13,596 nt of DNA from the NCBI GenBank assembly GCA_020024085.1, contig JAHHUG010000031.1:1-13596 (forward strand), written 5' to 3'. The stretch comes from Christensenellaceae bacterium (GTDB lineage Bacteria; Bacillota; Clostridia; Christensenellales; CAAEEZ01). Position numbers and translations under genes: made by a program. This document shows positions 6,836 through 13,596 of the stretch, piece after piece (positions within the stretch are counted from its first letter, which is position 1; every line of letters begins with the position of its first letter). Under the pieces are notes generated by a model, which was not told the DNA's origin, did not search any database, and saw nothing but the letters and a program-made list of their open reading frames with translations.

Positions 6836-6865
6836 AATAAAAAAGAGTGCAACTGCACCCTTTTT
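6836..6865 (-). terminator. Rho-independent terminator of the LysR/glutamine synthetase operon
   Basis: The stem 6840-6851 with 6854-6865 contains GGGTGCA/TGCACTC on the minus strand with one G-T wobble, a very short loop, and flanking A/T pairs. It is followed on that strand by a T-run (A-run at 6839-6844). It lies 8 bp past the stop of the last gene. The plus-strand side also ends in five T, so it may be bidirectional. Confidence 0.8.
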
Positions 6866-6873
6866 GAATCATT

Positions 6874-8166
6874 TTACTTATTACCTTTTAACTCATTTAA
6901 TAGGTCGGTTATAATAGGCAAATAGCTATAAAATTTCTCTTCAATAAATTCTCTATCCACATGACCATTATCCTTTATGGTATTGAAGTCCGTTTCGATT
7001 TTGTCTATACTCTCCCCTATTGCAACAGCATCTACACCGATACTATCGAATAGGTTTGTGCCATACCCTTTCAACAAAGCCCTATGCTTTTTGATAGGAG
7101 TTTTGTTTAACCTTTCATACGCTATGGTTGTAGCCTTATTTTTAGGATTTTTGGTAAACAAAGTATTCTCATTTATCGACTCAAAACTAACTGCAACAGC
7201 ATTTGGATAGTCGTTGTTGTTTTTGAAATGTTCTCTAATAAATGCTTTTGTACCATTTGCTCCGTCCGTACCACCACCAACTGCAACAAATACAATCTTT
7301 GTATTGTCGCCAACTAATCCGTTATGTTGGTTAAGATAATCAACAATCATTTCTGCAATGGCAAGAGATTGTAGCCCGTGCTTGTTGTTTTTGTTAGGTT
7401 TATCAAATGAATAAAAACACAAACATAATAACATTTGCAAGGCAAGTAATAAGCCTACAACTACCTCTAGCCCAACACTAATTACACCTGCTGAAAGCAC
7501 TATTAAACCAATTAACAACACTAGACTTATTATTCCATTTGCGAAAAGGAACGCCTTGGAATTGATAGGGAAAAACCTATTAAGCAACCAGTTTCTACTA
7601 CTTGAGTAGTTAGCTGAAATTATCAAAGTATTTTCGGTCTTTGCTCTACTATCTAGTTCATTTACCACATTAAAGGAAATATCTTTTTTGATTATTGTAG
7701 TAGCATCTTTTTTGAAGAAAACTCTACATACCAAAACTATCAATCCAATAATGTACAAAAATAGGCTTGCAAGTGGCTCAAAAGCAAAAGTGATAAGTGC
7801 AATCAAAAAAATTGCACCTATCAACATTAAACCATAATTATGTGAAAAATTACTTACATAAAAAGGTTCAAGGCTACCTTTTTTCCCAAAGAATTTTTCG
7901 GTACTATTTAGCAAATAATTTGCTACTTCCCTTTCCTCTTTGCTACCTTGAATACGGCTAGAACTAATACTTTCAACAAGTTCTACCCCTCTATCCAAGA
8001 TTTCCTTGTCGCTAATTTTATCTACCTTTTTTTCTTCGATAGCTTCAATTCGTGGCATAAACTCGAAGGTATTTTCCTTTTTAACCTCTTTAGTTTCTAA
8101 CTTTTCTTCCTCTGTATTAAGTTGTTTTTTGCTAAAAAAATTTTTAGCTTTAGAGGTAACTTTCAT
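6874..8166 (-). CDS. Membrane protein with degenerate M28-peptidase-like domain
   Basis: A 430-aa protein with a charged, Lys/Glu-rich N-terminus (1-55), an M28-like start at about 55-105 ('SSSRIQGSKEEREVANYLLN', 68-87), and two pairs of transmembrane helices (about 110-129 and 132-151; 205-227 and 228-252). The rest of an M28-like fold follows. The usual metal-binding positions seem lost: the 'HYD' site reads N186-Y187-S188 in 'ISANYSSSR', the 'DN' site reads NN near 260, and the 'EExG..GS' site reads 'GTDGANGT' (299-306). A late 'GHVDREFIEE' (401-410) may echo the last histidine. I infer a non-catalytic relative that may bind a peptide or partner. It is probably the last gene of the LysR operon, 74 bp after the channel gene. 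There is no good ribosome binding site near this ATG, so the start is uncertain, although an in-frame TAA lies 12 nt upstream. The M28 link is weak-to-moderate by eye. Confidence 0.55.
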   Translation of the reverse strand: MKVTSKAKNFFSKKQLNTEEEKLETKEVKKENTFEFMPRIEAIEEKKVDKISDKEILDRGVELVESISSSRIQGSKEEREVANYLLNSTEKFFGKKGSLEPFYVSNFSHNYGLMLIGAIFLIALITFAFEPLASLFLYIIGLIVLVCRVFFKKDATTIIKKDISFNVVNELDSRAKTENTLIISANYSSSRNWLLNRFFPINSKAFLFANGIISLVLLIGLIVLSAGVISVGLEVVVGLLLALQMLLCLCFYSFDKPNKNNKHGLQSLAIAEMIVDYLNQHNGLVGDNTKIVFVAVGGGTDGANGTKAFIREHFKNNNDYPNAVAVSFESINENTLFTKNPKNKATTIAYERLNKTPIKKHRALLKGYGTNLFDSIGVDAVAIGESIDKIETDFNTIKDNGHVDREFIEEKFYSYLPIITDLLNELKGNK

Positions 8167-8240
8167 TATTGTTATTTATCTGCCTTTTTCCTTATTTTCA
8201 GTTAAAATATTTAACCTTTGTTTTTTTATAATCTCAATAC

Positions 8241-9212
8241 TTAATTCTTTTTAGTTTTCTTTGGCTTAATAGCAAACTTCTCATTAAAGAAAGTATCAAA
8301 TTTATTTAGTGGATTAACTGGTTCTTCTTCAACCGGCTCTTCCTTTTTTGGCTCTTCCTTTGGGATAGCAGGTGGCTTTGGATATTCCTTATCATCAGCA
8401 ACAAGATTGTTTAGGTGAACATCAAGTTGGTCGAATGGAATCTCGATACCATACTTTGTAAAGCTACGAACAAATCCCTCTTGAACTGACCAATAAGCTG
8501 TCCAGTAATCAGCGTTCTTAACCCAAAATCTAGCCTTGAATGAAATAGAACTTGCATCATATTTATCAAGTACAACCATAATACCTTTATCATTAAGTAC
8601 AAGGTCGTTTGTAGCAACTACTTCATACATAGCATTTTTGACAGTATCTACATCAGTGCCATAAGCAACACCCATAGACATATCAATTCTTCTAATATCT
8701 TGAGTACTATAATTTACAATAGCAGAGGTATTAACCACGCTATTAGGTATAACAATTACCTTATTGTCGCCAGTTAAAAGCTCGGTAGACATAATCTTGA
8801 TACCTTGAATAACACCACTATAACTACCAATCTCTACAAAATCGCCATTTTTGAAAGGCTTATTGACAATGATATTTAGTCCACTTGCAATACTTGATAA
8901 AGTATCCTTCAAGGCTACCGATAAAGCAACACCAAACATACCTAATGAAGCAGTCAATGCTGTTACATCTAAGTTCAATGCACCAAGTGCTAAAATAATT
9001 ATAGCTATTTTTAATGCTATTTTTGAAAGACTTAAAACGAATGATATAACTGCAACATCCATTTTGGTCTTGTATAAAACTTTTTTTAGTAATGCCATTA
9101 GTATTTTTTCAACAATAACACCAAGAATCACTACTAACAAGAATTTACCTATGGCAATACCAATTTGTGGCAATTTTTCCATAAATTCTTGACCTACTTG
9201 TTCCCAATTCAT
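8241..9212 (-). CDS. mscS: MscS-family small-conductance mechanosensitive channel
   Basis: A 323-aa MscS-type channel, longer than the 286-aa E. coli protein. Transmembrane helices lie at about 16-40, 55-78 and 84-117. The last is the pore helix with the Gly/Ala packing pattern 'ASLGMFGVALSVALKDTLSS' (88-107). The beta domain follows with 'NKPFKNGDFVEIG' (117-129), the family-typical 'VIVIPNSVV' (152-160), and the alpha/beta vestibule to about 265. Family members open under membrane tension and release solutes during hypo-osmotic shock; some export glutamate. After about residue 270 there is an unusual Pro/Glu/Lys-rich tail ('PKEEPKKEEPVEEEP', 284-298) ending in a basic 'KPKKTKK'. The gene follows glutamine synthetase by 12 bp, and its AGGAGG site overlaps that gene's stop. 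A link to glutamate/glutamine export is inferred only from context. Confidence 0.93.
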   Translation of the reverse strand: MNWEQVGQEFMEKLPQIGIAIGKFLLVVILGVIVEKILMALLKKVLYKTKMDVAVISFVLSLSKIALKIAIIILALGALNLDVTALTASLGMFGVALSVALKDTLSSIASGLNIIVNKPFKNGDFVEIGSYSGVIQGIKIMSTELLTGDNKVIVIPNSVVNTSAIVNYSTQDIRRIDMSMGVAYGTDVDTVKNAMYEVVATNDLVLNDKGIMVVLDKYDASSISFKARFWVKNADYWTAYWSVQEGFVRSFTKYGIEIPFDQLDVHLNNLVADDKEYPKPPAIPKEEPKKEEPVEEEPVNPLNKFDTFFNEKFAIKPKKTKKN

Positions 9213-9220
9213 TATAGAAT

Positions 9221-9226
9221 CCTCCT
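9221..9226 (-). promoter_or_regulatory. Shine-Dalgarno of mscS overlapping the glutamine synthetase stop
   Basis: On the minus strand TAGGAGG combines the TAG stop of the glutamine synthetase gene with the AGGAGG site of mscS, 8 nt from the ATG. A ribosome ending on the first gene covers the second start, so coupled translation is likely. Confidence 0.8.
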
Positions 9227-11357
9227 ACTCGTAAAATAATATATCAGCATAGTTTGGGAAAGGCCATTCATTTTTATCACATAATAACTCCAAATTGTCT
9301 GCAAATTCCCTTGCCGTGTTCATATACTTGCAAATTGTATTATTAAAGTAGTTAGCTTGCTCCTTAATATCCTCAATAAGTTCTGCTTCGTTAACTGCTT
9401 TTTCTAACTCATTGCTAACATTGTATAATCCCTTTAAGTTGCTATCTATTGTCTCTATAATTTCTTTATGAACAGTTCCAACACTGTTACTAATTTGTCC
9501 TAAATATACTGTTCTTTCTGCAAGTTTGCCTTCATATTTTAGTACAACTGGCAATACTTGAGTCTTTATCATAGAAAGCATTGTATTAGCCTCTATTCTA
9601 ATAGTTTTGATATAATTATCAAGGTATATTTCCCTTCTACTCTCTAACTCTTTTAAGCTAAATACACCTTGTTTTTTGTAAAGTTCTATTACCTTTGGGT
9701 CGGTAAGTACATCATAGCAATCTACACAATTTTCAAGGATAGGAAGTTTTCTCTCCTTTGCAAGTTTGTACCACTCATTTGTATAGTTGTTGCCGTTAAA
9801 AATAATCTTTTTATGCTCCTTGATATTTCTAATGATAATCCTAGAGGTCAAGGCATTGATTGTTTCACCCTTTGAAAGACCATCTTCAATTTCAGTGCAC
9901 ATTCTATCAAGCATCTCTGCTGTAATTGTGTTTAATACAATATTTGGTGTAGAAAGTGTGTCTGATGAACCCACCATTCTAAACTCAAACTTATTACCAG
10001 TAAAGGCAAATGGACTTGTTCTATTTCTATCAGAGTAATCCTTTTTAAGCTCTGGAAGAACAGATAATCCTATCTTTAGATACTCCTTTTTCCTCTTTTC
10101 GCTAGTTGCACCCTTTTCGATATTATTAAGGATATCCTCAAGCATTTCGCCGATAAATACAGAGATAATTGCAGGAGGTGCTTCATCTCCACCAAGCCTT
10201 AATTCATTACCTGGACAAGCTGCACTCATACGAACAAGGTTTGCATATTCATCAACGCCACCAATAACAGCAAGGAAGAATAATAAAAATTGCTTATTCT
10301 CTTGTGGAGATTTTCCTGGCTCTAATAAATTTTGTCCATCACTAGTAGTAAGCGACCAATTATCGTGTTTACCACTACCATTTACACCATTGAATGGTTT
10401 TTCGTGCAATAAGCATACTAAATCGTGCTTATAAGCAACCTTCTTCATCATCTCCATAATAATTTGATTTTGGTCGGTTGCAATATTTGCAGTAGAGAAT
10501 ATAGGTGCTAATTCGTGTTGGCAAGGAGCTGCCTCATTATGCTCGGTTTTTGCATAAATACCAAGTTTCCAAAGCTCCTCATCAAGCTCTGCCATAAAGC
10601 TAGAAACCCTCTCTTTAATAGCAGCATAATATTGGTCGTTTTTCTCTTGTCCTTTTGGTGGTTTTGCACCAAACAATGTACGACCAGTTATCCTTAAATC
10701 CTCTCTTTTTAGGTAATCTTTTTTATCAATCAAAAAGTATTCTTGCTCTCCACCAACATTTGGATAAACATTCTCGACATCTTTTCCAAGAAGTTTTAAC
10801 AATCTTTTGGCTTGACGATTGATTGCTTGCATAGACCTTAAAAGTGGTGTCTTTTTATCAAGCACATCGCCATTATATGAGCAGAATGCTGTTGGAATAC
10901 ATAATACTGCATTAGAGCCTTCAGTCTTTTTGATAAAAGCTGGAGATGAACAATCCCAAACAGTATAACCTCTTGCTTCAAAGGTTGCTCTAATTCCACC
11001 CGATGGAAAACTACTTGCATCAGCCTCGCCCTTAGACAAGCTCTTTCCTGAAAATGCAAGGATAGGCTCGCCCTCATTATTAAAGTCGATAAAGCTGTCG
11101 TGCTTTTCAGCAGTAGTACCTGTTAAAGGTTGGAACCAATGAGTATAATGTGTTGCACCATTAGCAACAGCCCATTCCTTCATACCTTGAGCAACCTTGT
11201 CGGCAAGCTCACGATTTAGGTCTGTGCCTTTATTATCAATAACTTCCTTAAGCCTTAGGTAAGTATCCTCATCTAAGTATTGCTTCATCACCTTGTCGTT
11301 AAAAACATTAACGCCAAAAAAATCGGTTATTTTGTGACTTTCTGCTAATCTTTTCAT
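9225..11357 (-). CDS. glnN: Type III glutamine synthetase (GSIII)
   Basis: A 710-aa protein of GSIII length (about 700, against about 450 for type I). It makes glutamine from glutamate, ammonia and ATP. GSIII hallmarks are visible: 'HYTHWFQPLTGTTAEKHDSF' (70-89), 'FSGKSLSKGEADASSFPSGG' (102-121), 'VGGEQEYFLID' (201-211), 'EHNEAAPCQHELAPIF' (272-287), 'NGSGKHDNWS' (326-335), 'CPGNELRLGGDEAPPAIIS' (381-399) and 'NRTSPFAFTGNKFEFRMVGS' (445-464). These cover the metal, glutamate and ATP sites, all apparently intact. A helical C-terminal region (about 600-700) is typical of the type. It is the second gene of the operon, 8 bp after the LysR gene, with AGAGGA 4 nt from its ATG. LysR control is inferred from linkage; GSIII enzymes often serve as the main ammonia-assimilating synthetase in anaerobes. 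Symbol glnN is the usual GSIII name. Confidence 0.96.
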   Translation of the reverse strand: MKRLAESHKITDFFGVNVFNDKVMKQYLDEDTYLRLKEVIDNKGTDLNRELADKVAQGMKEWAVANGATHYTHWFQPLTGTTAEKHDSFIDFNNEGEPILAFSGKSLSKGEADASSFPSGGIRATFEARGYTVWDCSSPAFIKKTEGSNAVLCIPTAFCSYNGDVLDKKTPLLRSMQAINRQAKRLLKLLGKDVENVYPNVGGEQEYFLIDKKDYLKREDLRITGRTLFGAKPPKGQEKNDQYYAAIKERVSSFMAELDEELWKLGIYAKTEHNEAAPCQHELAPIFSTANIATDQNQIIMEMMKKVAYKHDLVCLLHEKPFNGVNGSGKHDNWSLTTSDGQNLLEPGKSPQENKQFLLFFLAVIGGVDEYANLVRMSAACPGNELRLGGDEAPPAIISVFIGEMLEDILNNIEKGATSEKRKKEYLKIGLSVLPELKKDYSDRNRTSPFAFTGNKFEFRMVGSSDTLSTPNIVLNTITAEMLDRMCTEIEDGLSKGETINALTSRIIIRNIKEHKKIIFNGNNYTNEWYKLAKERKLPILENCVDCYDVLTDPKVIELYKKQGVFSLKELESRREIYLDNYIKTIRIEANTMLSMIKTQVLPVVLKYEGKLAERTVYLGQISNSVGTVHKEIIETIDSNLKGLYNVSNELEKAVNEAELIEDIKEQANYFNNTICKYMNTAREFADNLELLCDKNEWPFPNYADILFYE

Positions 11358-11361
11358 TTTA

Positions 11362-11367
11362 TCCTCT
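11362..11367 (-). promoter_or_regulatory. Shine-Dalgarno of GSIII overlapping the lysR stop
   Basis: Minus-strand TAGAGGA joins the TAG stop of the LysR gene to an AGAGGA site only 4 nt from the GSIII ATG. It uses the same stop-in-SD plan as the next junction in this operon, so the regulator and enzyme are likely translated from one message. Confidence 0.7.
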
Positions 11368-12247
11368 ATTTATTAAGTAGTTCTACAAACTTTCCTGCTG
11401 CAAAACTCATATTAGTATCCTTAAGTGTAATTAAACCTATGTTTCTTTGTGGCAATTTCTCTACAAGTGGTACCTCATATAATTGACCATTTTCAAGGTC
11501 TTGCTTTACAAATTCCTTTGTAACAAGTCCAATTCCATAACCAATTCTAGCAAAATCTGCAACTAGCTCCAAACTTCCAAGCTCAATATGTGGCTTTAAG
11601 CTGACGCCTTTTGATTCGATAAATTTATCTACCTGTTGTCGAGAGTTTGATAATGTCTCTAGTATTACAAGTGGATAATCATTAAGCTCCTCAAATGTAA
11701 GTGGGTGGTCAATTTTGTCAATAAATTCCTTGTCGCAAACGAAGATATCCTCAGTTTTAATTACCGGTTTGATATCTAGGTAACTATCTGCAACAGGTAG
11801 GTTTACAAATCCAATATCTACCTTGCCTGTTTTTAGTAGGCTGATGGTTTCCTTTGTGGTTCTGTTGGTTACATTGAACATAATATCTGGGTACATTTTG
11901 TGATATTTTTTGATAATAGGAAGCAAATATCCCTTACAAATAGTATCACTTGCACCAATATTAACAAGACCAGTAGAAATATTTTTTAATCTGCTATGAC
12001 GATATTCTGCCATATCAATTAATTCTGTTGCCTTTTTTACATAACCATATACCATTTTGCCGTCCTTTGTAAGCTCCATACCCTTTGTAGTACGGTTGAA
12101 CAACTTTCCACCAAGCTGTTCCTCTAACTGTTTGATAGACTTTGAAATGGCTGGTTGCGACAAATACAACTCCTTTGCAGCTTTGGTTAATGAACCACTG
12201 TCTGCTACCTTTACAAATACCTTGTACAATTCAAAATTAACTTTCAT
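11366..12247 (-). CDS. LysR-type transcriptional regulator
   Basis: A 293-aa LysR-family regulator of normal length. The N-terminal winged helix-turn-helix is plain: 'FELYKVFVKVADSGSLTKAA' (5-24), then 'LYLSQPAISKSIKQLEEQLG' (27-46) and 'LFNRTTKGMELT' (49-60). A linker helix to about 88 and a periplasmic-binding-protein-like effector domain (about 91-293) follow, for example 'GLVNIGASDTICKGYLLPII' (93-112). Family members bind T-N11-A type dyads, often between divergent genes, and respond to a small-molecule coinducer. Here the gene is first in an operon with GSIII and divergent from a CofE-like gene. A nitrogen or glutamate-related signal is therefore the simplest guess, not shown by sequence. 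A dyad with 8-bp arms lies upstream at 12342-12368. The start has AGGTAGG just upstream, rather close to the ATG. Confidence 0.93.
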   Translation of the reverse strand: MKVNFELYKVFVKVADSGSLTKAAKELYLSQPAISKSIKQLEEQLGGKLFNRTTKGMELTKDGKMVYGYVKKATELIDMAEYRHSRLKNISTGLVNIGASDTICKGYLLPIIKKYHKMYPDIMFNVTNRTTKETISLLKTGKVDIGFVNLPVADSYLDIKPVIKTEDIFVCDKEFIDKIDHPLTFEELNDYPLVILETLSNSRQQVDKFIESKGVSLKPHIELGSLELVADFARIGYGIGLVTKEFVKQDLENGQLYEVPLVEKLPQRNIGLITLKDTNMSFAAGKFVELLNK

Positions 12248-12296
12248 ATCCTACCTATAAATTATTGACATATAAAAAATAGTTATATATTTTCTA

Positions 12297-12325
12297 TTGC
12301 ATTTAGTTTATAATGCCATTATAAT
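12297..12325 (+). promoter_or_regulatory. Promoter of the CofE-like gene
   Basis: TTGCAT (12297-12302), a 17-bp spacer and a perfect TATAAT (12320-12325) point toward the CofE-like gene, leaving a leader of about 70 nt. A separate TTGACA at 12265-12270 has only poor -10 partners (TATATT at 15 bp). The -10 lies in the palindrome CATTATAATG (12317-12326) shared with the opposite promoter. Confidence 0.55.
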
Positions 12326-12346
12326 GTAATTGTTGGTAAAAATCAA
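12318..12346 (-). promoter_or_regulatory. Promoter of the LysR/glutamine synthetase operon
   Basis: On the minus strand TTGATT (12341-12346), a 17-bp spacer and TATAAT (12318-12323) form a good promoter about 70 bp before the LysR start. Its -10 overlaps the -10 of the divergent CofE-like promoter, and its -35 falls in the left arm of the dyad at 12342-12368. This suggests mutual exclusion of polymerases and LysR autoregulation. Confidence 0.5.
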
Positions 12347-12368
12347 TAAATTGATAATATTTATTGAT
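12342..12368. promoter_or_regulatory. Candidate LysR operator (dyad)
   Basis: ATCAATAA (12342-12349) and TTATTGAT (12361-12368) form a perfect 8-bp inverted repeat with an 11-bp spacer. It overlaps the -35 of the LysR promoter and lies in the leader of the CofE-like gene. LysR proteins often bind such dyads in divergent regions. Alternatively it is an RNA hairpin in the leader. An inner pair, ATCAAT (12342-12347) with ATTGAT (12350-12355), also exists. Confidence 0.45.
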
Positions 12369-12374
12369 AATATT
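12350..12374. repeat. 12-bp direct repeat, 13-bp period
   Basis: ATTGATAATATT occurs at 12350-12361 and again at 12363-12374 with one base between. It overlaps the 12342-12368 dyad. Paired half-sites of this kind would suit cooperative regulator binding, but could also be a simple duplication. Confidence 0.55.
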
Positions 12375-12404
12375 ATATATATTTTAATACATTGAGGAGT
12401 TTAT

Positions 12405-13583
12405 ATGAAAAATGTTGGTGTAATCAGTAGAGGTATCAAAGCCCCTATCATCAAACAAGGCAATGATTTAGTAGAAATTGTTGTAGATAGCTTGCTTGCT
12501 GCAAGTAAGGAAGGCAACTTTGAACTTCAAGATAGAGATGTTGTAGGTATTACCGAATCTATCGTTGCAAGAACTCAAGGTAACTACGCTACCGTTGACC
12601 AAATCGCAAAAGATGTTAGAGAAAAAACTGGTGGTGGTACCGTTGGTCTTGTTTTCCCTATCCTATCAAGAAATCGTTTTGCTACCCTTCTAAAAGGTAT
12701 TTCTAAGGGTGTTGATAAATTGATTATTCAACTTTCTTACCCAAAGGACGAAGTTGGTAATGCTCTATTTGATATCGACCTAATTGATGAACTTGGCATT
12801 AATCCATATAGCGATGTTTTTGTTGGTGATGAAATCTACAAAACTTTTGGCGAAATTAAACACCCATTCACAGGTATGGACTATGTTGAAATCTACAAGA
12901 CTGTTGCTCCTAATGCTGAAGTTATCCTTGCAAATAATCTTGGCGAAATCATAAAATATACCGATACAGTTATCACTGCCGATATACATACAAGACACAG
13001 AAGCAAAAGAATCCTTAAAGAAAAAGGTGCTAAAATTGTTCTTGGTCTTGATGATATCCTTACAAGCTCTGTTGATGGCTCTGGTTACAACGACTTTTGT
13101 GGTTTGCTAGGCTCTAACCTTGCTACCGATAACAGCGTAAAGTTGTTCCCTCGTGACTGCCAAAGCTATGTAAGCAAAATTCACGACAGACTTTTTGAAG
13201 AAACTGGTAAAAATATCGAAGTAATGATTTATGGCGATGGTGCTTTCAAAGACCCAGTTGGTGGTATTTGGGAACTTGCTGACCCAGTTGTTAGCCCTGC
13301 TTATACCGATGGACTTGAGGGTACTCCTAATGAGCTTAAACTTAAGTTCCTTGCTGATAACTCTATTGGCGACCTTTCTGGCGATGATGCTAAAAACGCT
13401 ATTAAAGATTTAATCAAAAAGAAGGAAAAGAACTTGTTTGCAAAGAAGGAATCTCTTGGTACTACACCTCGTAGACTTACCGACCTATTAGGTAGCTTGT
13501 GCGACTTAACAAGTGGCTCTGGCGATAAGGGTACTCCTATTATCCTTGTTCAAAATTACTTCACAAACTACGCCGAAGACTAA
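12405..13583 (+). CDS. CofE-like coenzyme F420-0:L-glutamate ligase family protein
   Basis: A 392-aa protein related to the F420-0:gamma-glutamyl ligase (CofE/FbiB N-domain) family, whose founding members add glutamate to F420-0 using GTP. The N-terminal pattern fits: 'SRGIKAPIIKQGNDLVEIVV' (8-27), 'DRDVVGITESIVARTQGNYA' (43-62). Later stretches include 'ADIHTRHRSKRIL' (192-204), 'EVMIYGDGAFKDPVGGIWEL' (272-291) and 'TTPRRLTDLLGSLCDLTSGS' (353-372). It is much longer than archaeal CofE (about 250 aa). No F420 biosynthesis gene is nearby, so a different glutamylation or glutamate-related role is likely; the substrate is unknown. It is divergent from a LysR/GSIII operon. A strong GAGGAG site (12394-12399) lies 5 nt from the ATG. 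Codons lean to GGT, CTT and GTT, hinting at high expression. A hairpin begins at its stop. Confidence 0.75.
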   Translation: MKNVGVISRGIKAPIIKQGNDLVEIVVDSLLAASKEGNFELQDRDVVGITESIVARTQGNYATVDQIAKDVREKTGGGTVGLVFPILSRNRFATLLKGISKGVDKLIIQLSYPKDEVGNALFDIDLIDELGINPYSDVFVGDEIYKTFGEIKHPFTGMDYVEIYKTVAPNAEVILANNLGEIIKYTDTVITADIHTRHRSKRILKEKGAKIVLGLDDILTSSVDGSGYNDFCGLLGSNLATDNSVKLFPRDCQSYVSKIHDRLFEETGKNIEVMIYGDGAFKDPVGGIWELADPVVSPAYTDGLEGTPNELKLKFLADNSIGDLSGDDAKNAIKDLIKKKEKNLFAKKESLGTTPRRLTDLLGSLCDLTSGSGDKGTPIILVQNYFTNYAED

Positions 13584-13596
13584 GGGTAGCACCCTT
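13582..13596 (+). terminator. Probable terminator hairpin, cut by the window end
   Basis: AAGGGT (13582-13587) and ACCCTT (13591-13596) form a perfect 6-bp stem with a 3-nt loop starting in the stop codon of the CofE-like gene. Any T-tract would lie beyond the window, so the call is provisional. Confidence 0.55.

Larger units (their letters stand above)
6538..6873. other. 336-bp convergent intergenic spacer
   Basis: No credible gene is seen. The spacer holds the plus-strand terminator (6566-6600), a perfect 17-bp palindrome (6753-6769), two interlocking inverted repeats (6786-6819) and the minus-strand terminator (6836-6865). The stretch 6600-6750 is nearly all A/T with no supported element. 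Because the flanking genes converge, regulatory sites are unexpected here unless an unannotated small RNA is present. Confidence 0.6.

Noticed and set aside
8201..8215. GTTAAA-ATA-TTTAAC hairpin between the channel gene and the M28-like gene, considered as a terminator
   Set aside because: In the direction of transcription (minus strand) no T-tract follows; the T-run is on the other side, so it would not end this operon's message.
12265..12293. TTGACA at 12265-12270 as the -35 of the CofE-like gene
   Set aside because: The -35 is perfect, but available -10 boxes are weak or badly spaced (TATATT at 15 bp, TATTTT at 17 bp); the TTGCAT/TATAAT pair just downstream fits better. It may still be a secondary promoter.

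Overview
The window is about 13.6 kb of AT-rich bacterial DNA. Strong AGGAGG-type ribosome binding sites, short A/T-rich intergenic regions, TAA/TAG stops, a type III glutamine synthetase, a PfoR-like EIIC membrane protein and a long CofE-like ligase together suggest an anaerobic Firmicutes (Clostridia-like), possibly an uncultured gut lineage. This is inferred from gene content and base composition. There is no rRNA or other marker to fix the taxonomy, and I see no tRNA, rRNA, CRISPR array, transposase or prophage.

Region 1 (about 187-5110, minus strand) is a tight five-gene operon. In transcription order it encodes a 256-aa SCP2-like lipid-binding protein, a class III PLP aminotransferase of the glutamate-1-semialdehyde-aminotransferase type, the N and C halves of a split transketolase, and a second 290-aa SCP2-like protein. 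Gaps are 0-17 bp, and a strong hairpin terminator follows. Transketolase plus aminotransferase is the chemistry that turns an aldehyde into a 2-amino-1,3-diol. Two lipid-carrier-like proteins suggest the acceptor is hydrophobic. I propose, as a hypothesis only, a pathway to an amino-polyol lipid or sphingoid-base-like compound that does not need serine palmitoyltransferase.

Region 2 (5229-6600, plus strand) is a divergently transcribed single-gene unit for a PTS_EIIC_2/PfoR-like membrane protein, with its own promoter and terminator. A 336-bp convergent spacer follows. It holds two terminators and a perfect 17-bp palindrome.

Region 3 (6836-12346, minus strand) reads LysR regulator, type III glutamine synthetase, MscS-type mechanosensitive channel, then a four-helix membrane protein with a degenerate M28-peptidase-like domain. 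The first three are joined by stop codons embedded in the next gene's Shine-Dalgarno sequence.

Region 4 (12297-13596, plus strand) is a divergent gene for a CofE-like (F420-0:glutamate ligase family) protein. It shares with the LysR operon a compact control region of overlapping divergent promoters, a dyad and a direct repeat. Regions 3 and 4 look like one glutamate/glutamine-related neighbourhood under LysR control.
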